A stretch of 64,000 nt of DNA, taken from Lampris incognitus (lineage: Eukaryota > Chordata > Actinopteri > Lampriformes > Lampridae). The number at the start of each line of letters is the position of its first letter. Positions within the stretch are counted from its first letter, which is position 1. The DNA is taken from contig NC_079211.1 in assembly GCF_029633865.1 (NCBI RefSeq), positions 142,333,345 to 142,397,344 on the forward strand, written 5' to 3'. This document shows positions 53,003 to 64,000 of the stretch, one piece after another. The notes beneath the pieces were generated by a model, which did no database searches, had not been told where the DNA came from, and saw only the letters and a program-made list of their open reading frames with translations. A program made the translations under genes and the position numbers.

Positions 53003-54085
53003 AATGTTAAATAAAAAGACAACCTTTTTTTTTGGTGAACCTGCCGAGTGTAACTTTCTCTTTATTTAACATTTTCGCAACACGTGTGGTGTAAATATAC
53101 AACAGCTTGGTGACGAGGATGGGATTTGTTAAGTTGGAAAACACAGAGTTTGCATGTCGAGTAACTCCGCTGAGGCCCCAGTAGACTAAGAAAATGGCGT
53201 TCGGTGAGTGAAAGGACCTTTGAACAGAAAATGGCACTCAGGAAGCAAGAAGATTTTCACTTCAAAGAAAGTTTTGATTGTTATCAACAGAGACTGGAGC
53301 AGTACTTTGCAGCTAATGGGTCTGACCCAAAAGCGGAGAAAACCAAGTCGGTGTTTCTCACGGTGGTAGGCAAGAGGTCGCACAGCTTGCTAATGGACTT
53401 GTGTGCACTAGATAAGCCCTCTGAAAAAACCTACGAGCAGTCGGTGGAACCGTTACAAGAGCATGTTCCCAAAACCAACTTCATCGCCAGAAGATGCAAG
53501 TAACAAGTGAGTACATTGCAAGTTTGAGAAAGTTAGCTGCCACGTGCAAGTTTGGGGCCTTTTTAGAGGAGGCAGTGTGTGATAGATTTGTCTGTGGAGT
53601 TCGGAGCGCAGAGCTACGAGACCGTTTACTCAACGCGGCTCACACTAAAGACTTTGCCGATTGCAGTTGAAATAGGGCTTATGTATGAAGTGACAAAGTT
53701 CAGTGCTCAGCAGTTCTCACAGAAAATGTACTAGGCTTACATGGTTGACAAGAAAGCCAATGCAAAGCACAGAGAGGTTATGGGAAAGTCTGAAGCTAGT
53801 GGGAAGTCGTGCTGTCGTTGTAATGTAGAGGGCCACAGACCAGATGAGTGCAGATTCAAGGAAGTGGAGTGTCACGAATGTAAGAAAAAAGGTCACATTG
53901 CAAAAGCATGCCGTTCACGTAAGGAAGGAGCCAGTGACAAGCAACCAAAATGGGCAAAGCATTTGGAAGCTGCACCGAGTAGATGTTGCAACGCTTCCCG
54001 GCGAGTCATAGATGCCACGGGCATCCATCCAATGAAAGAAAAGACAGATGCTATTGAGAAGGCTGCAGTTCTGAATTTTTTTTTT
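53003..54085 (+). pseudogene. gypsy 'H' LTR end, primer site and gag (unit 3)
   Basis: Counterpart of 31480-32545. Gag starts at 53204 (MSERTFEQKMALRKQEDFHF), is frameshifted at 53502, and resumes at 53741 with an intact CCHC pair (CCRCNVEGHRPDEC, CHECKKKGHIAKAC). Ends at the RTE insertion. Confidence 0.82.
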
Positions 54086-55555
54086 AACTGAACTCAGATT
54101 CTTAGCTATGAAGAGGATGAAGAGTCGAAAGGCAGTTGGTCCTGATGACACACCTGTGGTGGTATGGAGATGCTTAGTAGAGATAGCAGTGGGGTTTTTA
54201 ACTGGATTGCTTAACACTATCTTGGAAAGTGAGAGGATGCCTGAGGAGTGGAGAAGAAGCATACTGGTACCGATTTTCAAGAACAAGGGCGATGTGCAGA
54301 ACTGTAGCAACTACAGAGGTATAAAGTTGATCAGCCACAGCATGAAGATATGAGAAAGAGTAGTAGAAGCTAGGTTAAGAGGAGTGGTGACGATTAGTGA
54401 GCAGCAGTATGGTTTCATGCCACGAAAGAGCACCACAGATGCGATGTTTGCTTTGAGAATGTTGATTGCAACTCCTTCTGGCCTTCTCTATACTTTTCAT
54501 TGTGTCTTTGTAGATTTGGAGAAAGCATACGACAGGATGTCGAGAGAGGAGGTGTGATATTGTATGAGGAAGTCGGGAGTTGCAGAGAAGTATGTAGGAA
54601 TGGTGCAGGATATGTTTGAGGGAAGTGTGACAATGGTGAGGTGTGCGGTTGGAATGACAGATGGGTTCAAGGTGGAGGTGGGATTACATCAAGGATCGGC
54701 TCTGAGCCCTTTCTTGTTTACAATGGTGACGGACAGGTTGACGGACAAGATCAGGCAGGAGTCTCCATGGACTATGATGTTTGCAGATGACATTGTGATC
54801 TGTAGTGAGAGTAGGGTGCAGGTTGAGGAGAGCCTGGAGAGGTGGAGATATGCACTGGAGAGAAGAGGAATGAAAGTCAGCAGGAGCAAGACACAATACC
54901 TATGCGTGAATGAGAGGGAGGACAGTGGAATGGTCAGGATGCAAGGAGTGGAGGTGACGAAGGCATATGAGTTTAAATACTTGGGGTCAACTGTCCAAAG
55001 TAATGGGGAGTGCAGGAGAGAGGTGAAGAAGAGAGTGCAGGCAGGGTGGAGTGGGTGGAGAAGAGTATCAGGAGTGATTTGTGACAGAAGGGTACCAGCA
55101 AGAGTTAAAGGGAAGGTTTACAAGATGGTTGTGAGACCAGCTATGTTATATGGTTTGGAGGCAGTGGCATTGACGAAAAGACAGAAGGCGGAGCTGGAGG
55201 TGGCAGAGTTGAAGATGCTAAGATTTTCACTGGGAGTGAAGAAGAAGGACAGGATTAGGAACGATTATATTAGAGGGACCGCTCAAGTTGGACGGTTTGG
55301 AGACAAAGCAAGAGCGGCAAGATTGAGATGGCTTGGACATGTGTGTAGGAGAGATGCTGGGTGTATTGGCAGAAGGATGCTGGATATGGAACTGCCAGGG
55401 AAGAGGATAAGAGGAAGACCAAAGAGGAGGTTTATGGATGTGGTGAGGGAAGACATGCAGATGGCTAGTGTGACAGAGGAAGACACAGAAGACAGGAAGA
55501 AATGGAAATGGATGATCCACTGTGGCGACCCCTAAAGGGAGCAGCCGAAAGAAGT
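54086..55555 (+). pseudogene. RTE LINE reverse transcriptase (unit 3)
   Basis: Like the unit 2 copy, with an extra TGA at 54351-54353 (SHSMKI-stop) as well as the shared TGA near 54557. The frame 54564-55535 holds the catalytic FADDIVICSES. The tail is CCCCTAAAGGGAGCAGCCGA and GTAGTAGTAG. Confidence 0.88.
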
Positions 55556-55564
55556 AGTAGTAGA

Positions 55565-55700
55565 TCGTTCTTAGCTCTGCTAAACTAGTATGGGAAGTTC
55601 ATCCATAATCTATCTACATTGATTCAGTCGATGACAGCATTGCCGCACAAAGATGCAATCTCGAAGTGGTCTGAGAAATGTCAGAGTGCATTTGATAATG
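55565..55700 (+). pseudogene. gypsy H RT/RNase H connection remnant (unit 3)
   Basis: Equivalent of 34018-34165 and 43098-43240. Confidence 0.68.
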
Positions 55701-55854
55701 GCCTATAATTAAAGTCAGGCACTATAAAACGAAAATGCAAAGTACAAAAAAGAAAAGAAAAAAAGAATAGAAACATGGTCACTTCCTTGCCGAGAGTGAC
55801 AAGAGATCTACTTCCAGAATTAAAGTGCAGTAGGAATAAGGTGCAAGTTTTAAT

Positions 55855-56575
55855 GCTCAATCATAGGCACAAGAAAAATTAAATGTTTTTAACCTAGGTT
55901 TAAAAATTGTTATATTTGGGGCACATCTAAGATCTTATGGTAGTTTGTTCCAGTTGCAGTTGCATGCAGCATAACAGCTAAATGCTGCTTCACCATGTTT
56001 GATTTGGACTCTGGGCTGAACTAACTGACCTGACTCCATGAATCTTAAGAGCCCTACCCGGTTTATACTCTTCAAGCATGTCAGTGATGTATTCTGGGCC
56101 TGCACCATTCAGTGGTTTGTAGACAAGCAGCAGCACTTTAAAATCTATTTTGTAACTAACTGGAAACCAGTGTAAAGATTTCAGGACTGGAGTAATGTGG
56201 TCTGTTCTCTTGATCCTGGTTAAAACTCTTAGCATCAGCATTCTGAATAAGATGCAGCTGTTTAATGGCCTTTTTGGGAAGACCAGTTAAAAGACTGTTG
56301 CAGTGATCAATTCTACTGGAAATAAAAGCACGGATGAGCTTCTCTTGGTCATTCTGGGATACCAAAGCCTTGATTCTGGCTCTATTTTTAACCTCCGTGA
56401 AGTTGGCACCCCATGTAATCAGAACATAGATAAATGACAAATGAATAATCAAATGTCGGTGTCTTTCATCATGTGGTGGAGATGCATATGGACTCCTTTC
56501 TACAGCTTTTCGAGCACAACCAAAGATGAAAACAAACAAGCGGGGAGTGAAATTAAGATAGTGAATTTTATTAAA
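55855..56575 (-). pseudogene. L2-like LINE pol C-terminus (unit 3)
   Basis: Equivalent of 43385-44110, with the same conserved blocks and frame changes. Confidence 0.87.
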
Positions 56576-56649
56576 AGAAAGAAACAAAGAAACAAAGAAA
56601 CAAATAAAACGCCAAACCACCATTTATCACTTTTGTGTTAAAAACTATA

Positions 56650-57167
56650 CTTGGTATAGACTTCCGGCTCACACAATGAGAGACTAGTCGCACTTCCCAA
56701 TAGCTCCGCAGTTTTACCTCTAAAATCACTTTTAAACAAGTTTAAATCCGACCAACTTGCAAATTAATCTCTCATCCCATAGTCATAACAGAATTTGTGA
56801 CTTATGAGGCCGGTTTTCAACAATGATGAATTCTAAAAAAGAAAAACCGTGACGATGCACAAAGGCCCGTGGGAAGTCTCGAGGTCGCCTAGCAAGGACT
56901 ACCGAGAAAAAAAACGGCGTTCTGGCCAACAAAGTGCCTGCTGGCCTCTAGACACTTCGCAAGGAAATGCCCCAAAACGAGAAAGACATTTGTGCCACGA
57001 TCGAATTACGAACGTTATGGCTGATCTAAAAAAAGGACATTCATCCATCCATCCATTATCTAAGCCGCTTATCCGAATTCGGGTCGCGGGGATGCTGGAG
57101 CCTATCCCAGCAGTCATTGTGCGGAAGGCGGGGAGACACCCTGGACAGGCCGCCAGTCAATCACAGG

Positions 57168-57199
<32 letters not shown>

Positions 57200-57804
57200 C
57201 AATGGCTATGATAAGGGCTACAATGATCGCGCATAGCGAAACAATTTGAGAAGTGGAAGAAGCCACATCCCAGCACTGACGATATCTCCCAGTTGCAAAC
57301 CGAAGTGGCTCGCCTCACGGCCGAAACTGCTAGACTGTCGGACAAATGTGAGGACATGGAGGGGCGGTTACGTAGGAACATTCGTTCATCCTTTTCATTC
57401 ATCATCCAAACCGGGGATACAGGAACCTATCTGTTGTGTTGCTAAAGGGACCACTCGAAGACTGTTAGCATACGCTTCTTTACTTCAACAACCCACGTCA
57501 CACTCCTTCTCCCCTCTTACAGTCACTTACATCCTATCTTGCCCTCTAGCTCCCTCTACTGTCCTCCAACTGCATCAACTCAAGACATCACACTATCCCT
57601 GCAGTCATTGGGCAGCAGGCGGGGGGACACCCTGGACAAGCTGCCAGGCCATCACAGGGCACATATCCGCATAATAGGAGTTCCAGAGGGAAGGGAAGGG
57701 AGGGCCCGCTACCCAGCGACTTTGTTACTGAGCTACTTACCGATGTGCTATCCTTCGAGGGAGAAGCCGCTGATCGACTGCTGTCACCGATCCCGATTGA
57801 TAGG
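56650..57804 (+). pseudogene. L1 5' region and ORF1 (unit 3)
   Basis: Equivalent of 44180-45391, with the two TCCATCC-type insertions (57042-57198, 57390-57671). Ends LLSPIPIDRM at the junction. Confidence 0.83.
57795..57804. other. unit 3/4 junction on GATTGATAGG
   Basis: Third occurrence of the same L1 ORF1-to-ORF2 junction. Confidence 0.9.
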
Positions 57805-58622
57805 ATGCGAACTACCACTTCTTGTGCCCGTCTCGGGCTTATACAATTCAAAGTTTTGCACAGAGTACACTTCTCCAAATCCAGACTTTCCAAAATATAT
57901 CCCAATGTAAGTGACAATTGTGACAGGTGTCATGCCTCCCCATGTGACCTCTCTCATATGTTTGTTCACTGCCCCAAATTGTGACCCTATTAGCATTCAA
58001 TCTTTAAAACTCTTTCTGATGTCCTTGAAATTGACCTGCAACCATGCCCCTTAATAGCCATCTTTGGCATCCCCGCTGATTTATTTTCTTTAAATTGTGA
58101 ACAAACTGACATTGTCGCTTTCACAACCCTGTTAGACCGTCGCAATTCTTCTTAAGTGGAAGTCTGCACTGCCTCCCTCCTTTTCCTCGTGGCTTAATGA
58201 TGTGATGTTCTTTCCTAAGTTGGAGAAAATGAAATACTCTTTGAATGGTCCAAATTATAAATTCACCAGAAAATGGCAACCCTTATATTATTCTTTAATG
58301 CCCTGCAGAGGCTTGCTATGGATGAGGGGCCGTAATTTGAGATGTTCCTAGACACCTGAATCATCCGACTGTCACTGACTAGTATATGTTGACAACGTGC
58401 GGTCCAAACAATTTGCCAACTTGCCAGTTTTATTTTATTGTATTTATCTGTCTCTCATACAGTCAATGTACTGTTGTTTTGTTGTTGCGTTGTTGTGCTG
58501 TTGTCTTATTGCACTGTACATTTTATGTTGAAGCTGTTACAGGTTGTGGGAGGGGGGTGGGTGGGCATTATATTGGTAATGACCTGTATCGCGAAATCTG
58601 AATGAAAATATATTCGAAAAAA
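57805..58622 (+). pseudogene. L1 ORF2 end and 3' UTR (unit 4)
   Basis: Copy of 36071-36890, followed by a short TCCATCC piece at 58638-58688. Confidence 0.82.
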
Positions 58623-58847
58623 ACCTATACTTGGTATATCCATCCATCCATTATCCAAACCGCTTATCCTGCTCTCGGGGTCGTATATAAGTATCAGAAA
58701 AAAGGCAAAAAAAAAACCCCCCAAAAAACAAAGAAGTTTATAATGAATGGATTCATTTATTTAGGTATTAAAATGAATTCTGTTGAGAAAAACATAAGCA
58801 AACATGCAAACCAAGTAAGGTCATAGCAGGGCAGAACAATTATTCCA

Positions 58848-61800
58848 TCACTTTCCTATAGCTGCCAAAATGGGGCATGGGACAGAGGGGTCATCCCGCT
58901 TGTGAACTTTGTATTCACATGCTTCTGAATCAAACACTGACACGCAGTCGTCGGGGATTCGGACTGGGGTGGAATACCTACACAAACGCATTGCACGTTA
59001 GAAATCACAGTACTTTGTAAGAGAGGTGAATGGTATTGTCCTCCCACACAGCAGTGACGTTCTTTAACGGCATACTCACCCATCGCAGCATATTCCACAG
59101 GAACAGTCCATACATGCACTGTTCCTCCACTCGGATCCTACAGCGTGCCAAGTCTTATCCACGTCATCCTGACAATGGGTCATACCTGTGGGTGCAAAAT
59201 ATACACCAAATGACAACATTTGCAAAATCGGCAACAACATTCATGCCACACATATTTTAGTATAGCATTGTTAACTACTGCTATTTTAGTTATTGCCTGC
59301 TTTTTTATTAACCAGTTATTTACTGATGAATGGAGACTGTCCTCCACCAAAAAACGACCCAATAGGTCGTTTGTACAAGCAGCTTATTATGACCCATAGT
59401 TACGTTTTAAGCTACTTCCTCATGGTCCTCCGTAATTATAACGCGTTACTTTCCCCAGGCTATCGTGAGAACTAATATTAATAAAAGCGAAGTTTAATGT
59501 CACATAGCGGTTATAATGTCCATGCTAGCTGACTTTCTAACTTCTGGCTAACGTTAAGTTAGCTTTTATAATGTTATTCATAGATAAACATACTGCTAAT
59601 AGCAATCTTAGCTACTATACTAGACGGCGAAACAACACAAAAACGCACTGACCTCATATTCTATTCTCATATTGTTTTAAAAACCCACAATGCACCAAGG
59701 CGAAAAGTATCTGTGGCATATCTCCTGCCGCCGGTAGGGGCGCTAATTTAGGAAACGCTCCTGTGGGTCGTATTAGAGCAGTGGTTCTCAACCTTTTTGG
59801 GGTCCTGGACCCCCTGCGTATTTTTGATGTACCCTGAGGACCCCTCCACCTGATCTTGGGGGAGGGGGGTTGCAATTTTATAGAAACAGTAGAAACTGCA
59901 TTTTAAATTGCATTATAGCATTTATTCACTCTTTGGGGCAAAAATAAGAGCTTTCAGTTGTAACTTAGATATAGTTAACAAAACAGAATTCTTATGCAGT
60001 AACTTTCAGATATATGTAACAAAACAGAATATGTATTCAGGAACTTTCAGATATATGTAACAACAGAATTGTTATGCAGTAACTTTTAACAATGCAAACG
60101 GGAGCGAGATCTCTTATTAAAATACAATAAATTACACTTGTGAAACAGATGTAATTAGAGAAAAAAGTCCTGTTACCCTTTATAGTTTAGGTAGATAAAG
60201 GTCTCAGTCACATTTGAGTAAAATAATCCTATTTCTATAAATGTCATAGGATCTTTTTTTAAAGATATTTTATTTTCACGGACCCCTTGCAATTACACCA
60301 CGGACCACTAGGGGTCCGCGGACCCCCGGTTGAGAAACACTGTATTAGAGCAGCGTTTCTCAAACTGTATGCCGCGGCACCCTGGTATGCCGTCTGACAG
60401 CGTTAGGGGTGCCCTGAAAAAATTTGCAAATCTAACATTTTTCATATCAATTATCAAAAATTAAAATACTAATTTATTTTACAAAATGTTACTGAATAAA
60501 TGAATGGATGAATAAATAAATGGATAAATAAATTCATTTCAGATAAATAAATAGCCTACATACTCATGAGAAACTGTCTCGCGTGCCCATTTCCCCTCCC
60601 ACGTTACATACGGGTCAGTGCAGTGCGCGGTCACGTAAGGTCAGGGCATCGTTGTTATCATTTTACACGTCCTGACATTTTGATGCCGCTAAAACCCAAA
60701 ACCAAGCCATGGATCGTTTCCTAAAAAGAAAAGTCCCACCAGAAGCTCCAACTGATGGGGATACTTCAACAGACACTGACAGTGAACCGGAGCCTTCTTC
60801 TAGCAACAACCGGCTTTTATCCTCCAGTTCGGAGTCGTCTGCACCCGTCGTACCACCAGGAGATGCTAATGTTAGTAAGGGCAAGGCTACTAGCAAGGGC
60901 AAGGCTACAAAGACAAAGACAAAGATTTTGCGATACCACGACAGCTACATTGCACTTGGCTTCATTAGTACCGATGATGCATGCGCTCTGCCTCGTATGT
61001 GGAAAGACACTGGCAAACCAAACTATGGTTCCCAACAAATTCAAACGACATCTGAAGCAAAAACACCCACACCTTAAAAACAAGGGGAAGGAGTACTTTG
61101 TTCGCCTTAAAACCCAGCAATCGCGGCAAGAGAAAGTCATGTGTAAAGCTGCCAAAGTATCCGAGAAGGCTCTGGAGGGCAGCTACCTCGTAGCAGAAAT
61201 AGTAGCGAAAGCCAAGAAGCCCCACACAATCGCAGAGTCCGTCATAATACCTGCTTGCACGGCAATCGTTACCAAAATGCTTGGCCCACAAGCTGCCAAA
61301 GAAGTAGCCAAGGTCCCGCTGTCAGACTGCACAATAGCGAGGCGAATCAATAGCATGTCTGCCGATATTGAAGATGTCGTTTTGGATAAAATCAAGGCCA
61401 GTGGACATTTATCCTTACAACTCGACGAGTCAACTGATGTGAGCGGGCACGCTCAGCTTTTAGCAAATGTTCGCTTTGTTGATGGGGGCCGTGTTAGAGA
61501 GAACTTTTTATTTTGCAAACTGCTCCCCAACAACACTACAGGAGAAGAAATCTTCCGTGTGACAACTGAGTATCTTGACAAGGGTGGTTTGAGCTGGAAG
61601 AACTGTATCAGTATTTGCACCGATGGCGCGGCTGCAATGACGGGCAGTGCCAAAGGTTTCATTACCAGGGCCAAAGTGCAAAACCCTGATATACGAACAA
61701 CCCACTGCTTCCTTCACCGAGAGGCACTTGTTGCTAAGACGCTACCAAAAGAACTTTCCGACGTACTGAACAAAGCTGTGGACATGGTTAATTACATCAA

Positions 61801-62792
61801 GGCGCGCCCGTTAAAGAGCCGCCTTTTTTCCATTCTTAGCGAGGAAATGGGAGCAGAGCATCAAAGCTTGTTGTTACCCACGGCTGTCCGCTGGCTTTCA
61901 CGGGGTAAAGTTTTGACCCGAGTGTAGGAGTTAAGAGAAGAATTGAGGGCCTTCGTGATAGACGAGAAACCTGCAGAGCTACTCGCAGACGAGCAGTGGT
62001 GCGCAAAACTCGCGTATATGGCTGACATATTTAAGCACATAAACGAGCTGAATATCAAAATGCAAGGTAGACAAGAAACCCTCCTCTCCTCATCTGACAA
62101 ACTACGCGGCTTCAGGTCCAAGCTCACACTCTGGCGTTCCTTAGACCAGGGCAGGCTGGATATGTTTCCCCTGTGCAATATGCATACAAACAACACCACA
62201 TTGTCAGGCGTAATAGCCCAGCATCTGACCACTCTTGACGAGCGATTCAATCACTATTTTCCCTCTGAGTCATATGCTGAGTTTGACTGGGTCCGTGATC
62301 CTTGAAGTGCGCGTGCAATGGAAAGTGCAAAGGACTGCTCACTTCCAATACAGGAACAACTGATGGAGATCAGGGAAGATCGCACTTTGAAAATGAGATT
62401 TTGTGATGTGGAACTGGACAGCTTTTGGATATCAGTGGGAAACGAGTACCCATTGGCTTCAAGACGCGCTGTTGCCATTCTACTACCCTTCTCCACAACC
62501 TATCTATGTGAACTGAGTTTTTCAAGCCTGACGTACATCAAGAACAGGTACAGGGAGCGACTAAGGACCAGGATCTACGTGTCTGCCTCTCATCCATCCC
62601 TACCAGGATAGGGCAGCTTTATGCATCTTCCCAGGCCCATGTCTCTCATTGATGGTGAGTCACGCCCCCTCTCGGTCTCTCTCTCTCTCCCCTATGCACT
62701 CCTGGCTCTCAGTTGTGGCATATTTGTGCGCGAGTGTGTGTTCATGTAGGCCTATCTCACTTTTTAAATACGGGTTGTGTGTGGGTGTGTCT

Positions 62793-62854
<62 letters not shown>

Positions 62855-63479
62855 AGAGGCTGGATGGAAGAGTACAGATGGGAGTGTTCCTGCCATTTCT
62901 TTGTGTGAAGTTCCTGTCACTTCATTATGCTGGGAAGGGGGATGGCAGTTTGAAGGACTTATTTTGACACTTTATTTTTTATTCTGGAGGGATGTTATCT
63001 CTTTACCCACCTTATTATCTGTCTGCCTATCTGTTCATTGATACACGCCGTCCCCTAAAAATAAAAAAGGATATTTGCACTAACAGAGGGATGCAGTGTC
63101 GTTTTTAGCTATATTTTTACACTGGGGTGCCTTGAGATTTTAGGCACTTAAAAAGGGTGCCTTGGCTGAAAAAAGTTTGAGAAACACTGTATTAGAGGAC
63201 AAACGACCTATGTGGTCGTATGGGTTGGAGGACTTGTTGGATGAATGCTATTTGATGTTATCTATGAATTAAAAGTGCAAATTCTCATAGTGACTCGTGC
63301 ACTGTTTTTTTAACTCCTTATTTGCTCCTAACTATTTTCATTTGTTTATCAATTTATTTGTTAATGGTAATGTTTTAAAACATAATGGTATGTTTACCTG
63401 GTTTCATGAGTCTTACGTAGCACGCTCCATTTGCATATGAAGGCAGCACACAAAAGAATAAAGCTAGAGCCAAGTATTT
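58848..63479 (-). CDS. msmb: beta-microseminoprotein-like gene, copy 4 (5' end outside window)
   Basis: Exons 2-4 on the minus strand: 63398-63479, 59080-59185 and 58848-58977, all open with intact GT/AG sites; exon 1 with the ATG must lie beyond base 64000. Residues: signal peptide and mature start as in copy 2 (ANGACYVRLMKPG), SEWRN (as copy 1) in exon 3, CSCGICCDG, and a C-terminus as copy 3 (AAIGK). It is thus a mosaic of variants seen in the other copies. Intron 2 spans 59186-63397 with a complete hAT element. Splicing across 4.2 kb should still be possible. Confidence 0.88.
59779..60342. mobile_element. hAT-type MITE B (unit 4)
   Basis: 564 bp, same as 38058-38620, with TATTAGAG at 59771-59778 and 60343-60350. 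The right duplication is also the left duplication of hAT C. Confidence 0.9.
60709..62611 (+). pseudogene. hAT transposase (ZBED5/SCAND3-like), one frameshift and two stops
   Basis: Starts MDRFLKRKVPPEAPTDGDTS. After a frameshift near 60990 it continues with a BED-type zinc finger (CLVCGKTLANQTMVPNKFKR, HLKQKHP), then the RNase-H-fold core: LQLDESTDVSGHAQLLANVR (first D), CTDGAAAMTGSAKGF (second D), TTHCFLHREAL (CxxH), LPTAVRWLSRGKVL. A TAG at 61925 and a TGA at 62303 interrupt the same frame. The C-terminal dimerisation end reads LCELSFSSLTYIKNRYRERL. Length (about 630 codons) matches this hAT lineage, so decay is slight. Confidence 0.88.
62795..62852. repeat. (GT)n microsatellite inside hAT C
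   Basis: About 28 GT repeats in the 3' untranslated part of the transposon. Reading frames across it are artefacts. Confidence 0.95.
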
Positions 63480-63726
63480 CTTCACAGAAAACAAAAAAAA
63501 GGAAAAGAAAGATATCAGATTATTAATTTGATCCCTGGATATGCCGGAACCAAAGACATTTAACCACTTTCACAATATTTTCAAAGTCTGAGACATAGCC
63601 TGCTTAAACATACTCATCAGGAGTCTTAAAGAGGGGAAACAGCTATTGTGTAATGTTGACTTGGTGGCTGCAGCCTGTTAAGGTGAATGACATTGCGAGG
63701 ATGAAATCCAGTGAGCTAATCATGCA

Positions 63727-63727
63727 T

Positions 63728-63803
<76 letters not shown>
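63727..63803. repeat. (GT)n in MSMB intron 1 (unit 4)
   Basis: About 37 GT repeats, the longest allele of the intron 1 microsatellite among the four units. Confidence 0.95.
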
Positions 63804-63944
63804 TGATGGTGGGGGAGGGGGGCTCATGATACAACAAACTATAGAGGACCCAGTCTAAACAATGTTGTAATCTTTGACAATCATGACTTTAGGTTACACT
63901 GGCCATATATAAAAAGAAGAACAAACAAACAAAACAAGTAAAAA

Positions 63945-64000
63945 AACATTTTTTTACATGTATTTCTGATTTTTCCCTTTTTCTCCAAATTTAGTGGCCA
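63945..64000 (-). mobile_element. tRNA-derived SINE in MSMB intron 1 (unit 4), cut by window edge
   Basis: Tail end of the same SINE as 39331-39780 and 48375-48829; the rest is outside the window. Confidence 0.8.

Larger units (their letters stand above)
45392..57804. repeat. tandem unit 3 (12.4 kb)
   Basis: Longest complete unit. It keeps the full gypsy G with a nested copia element and the gag start of gypsy H, both absent from unit 2. MITE B has an internal deletion here. Confidence 0.92.
60351..63189 (+). mobile_element. full-length hAT transposon C (ZBED5/SCAND3-like)
   Basis: 2839 bp with 15-bp ends CAGCGTTTCTCAAAC and GTTTGAGAAACACTG (one mismatch), flanked by TATTAGAG at 60343-60350 and 63190-63197. 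Encodes a nearly full transposase with few disabling changes. It shares its terminal motif with MITE B, which could be a non-autonomous relative. Confidence 0.92.
59343..63239. mobile_element. TIR element A with nested MITE B and hAT C (unit 4)
   Basis: Flanked by GATGAATG at 59335-59342 and 63240-63247. It contains MITE B (59779-60342) and directly next to it hAT C (60351-63189). Confidence 0.85.
57805..64000. repeat. tandem unit 4 (incomplete, runs past the window)
   Basis: Starts like units 2-3 (L1 3' end to 58622, MSMB exons 4, 3 and 2) and is cut by the window edge inside the intron 1 SINE. Its MSMB intron 2 is expanded to 4.2 kb by a hAT element. Confidence 0.9.

Noticed and set aside
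62649-63041. 130-aa frame through GT repeats
   Set aside because: Microsatellite translation (VCVCVC) inside hAT C 3' UTR.

Overview
The window looks like nuclear DNA of a teleost fish. It is almost entirely transposable-element sequence: fish-type RTE, L1, L2-like and other LINE pieces, tRNA-derived SINEs, the common fish repeat that starts with TCCATCC, hAT and ISL2EU-type DNA transposons, and Ty3/gypsy, BEL/Pao and Ty1/copia elements. Spliced genes are present and there are no prokaryotic features. The species cannot be named from the sequence.

The only clear host genes are small secreted beta-microseminoprotein (MSMB/PSP94-like) genes on the minus strand. Three complete copies and one copy cut by the right window edge lie at 28.6-64 kb. 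A relic of the promoter and first exon of another copy lies at 4.77-5.1 kb. Each gene has four exons: exon 1 ends exactly at the start ATG, exon 2 encodes the signal peptide, and exons 3-4 encode a mature protein with the ten-cysteine MSMB pattern. The complete copies are 106 aa.

Layout. 1-5.1 kb: teleost repeat, then a young, intact Ty3/gypsy element (identical LTRs, 5-bp TSD) inserted beside the MSMB exon-1 relic. 5.2-9.1 kb: a tRNA SINE, a hAT scrap, a 433-bp TRIM whose LTRs contain a tRNA-like Pol III promoter, a dead LINE, and an RTE scrap split by a 65-bp-arm inverted repeat. 9.25-12.3 kb: ISL2EU-type transposon with a spliced THAP/HTH transposase gene and a convergent SWIM-type gene. 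12.7-20.3 kb: BEL/Pao element lacking its reverse transcriptase, with a solo TRIM LTR in its 5' LTR and a hAT derivative in gag. 20.3-22.5 kb: LINE scraps and minisatellites. 22.75-25.7 kb: second ISL2EU-type relic (YqaJ-like gene, and the C-terminus of a transposase on the opposite strand). 26.1-27.1 kb: RTE and hAT scraps.

27.7-64 kb is a tandem array of four units (8.4, 9.3, 12.4 and more than 6.2 kb). Each unit runs from a point in L1 ORF2 to a point in L1 ORF1, and all three internal junctions fall on the same 10-bp microhomology, GRTTGATAGG. A unit contains, in order: L1 3' end, one MSMB gene, a decayed gypsy gag carrying an RTE insertion, an L2-like LINE 3' end on the minus strand, and L1 5'/ORF1. 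Unit 1 is the most diverged and keeps several empty sites. Units 2 and 3 share a gypsy insertion, units 2-4 share a nested TIR-element/hAT-MITE insertion in MSMB intron 2, unit 3 has a copia inside the gypsy, and unit 4 has a 2.8-kb autonomous-type hAT placed exactly at the target duplication of the MITE.
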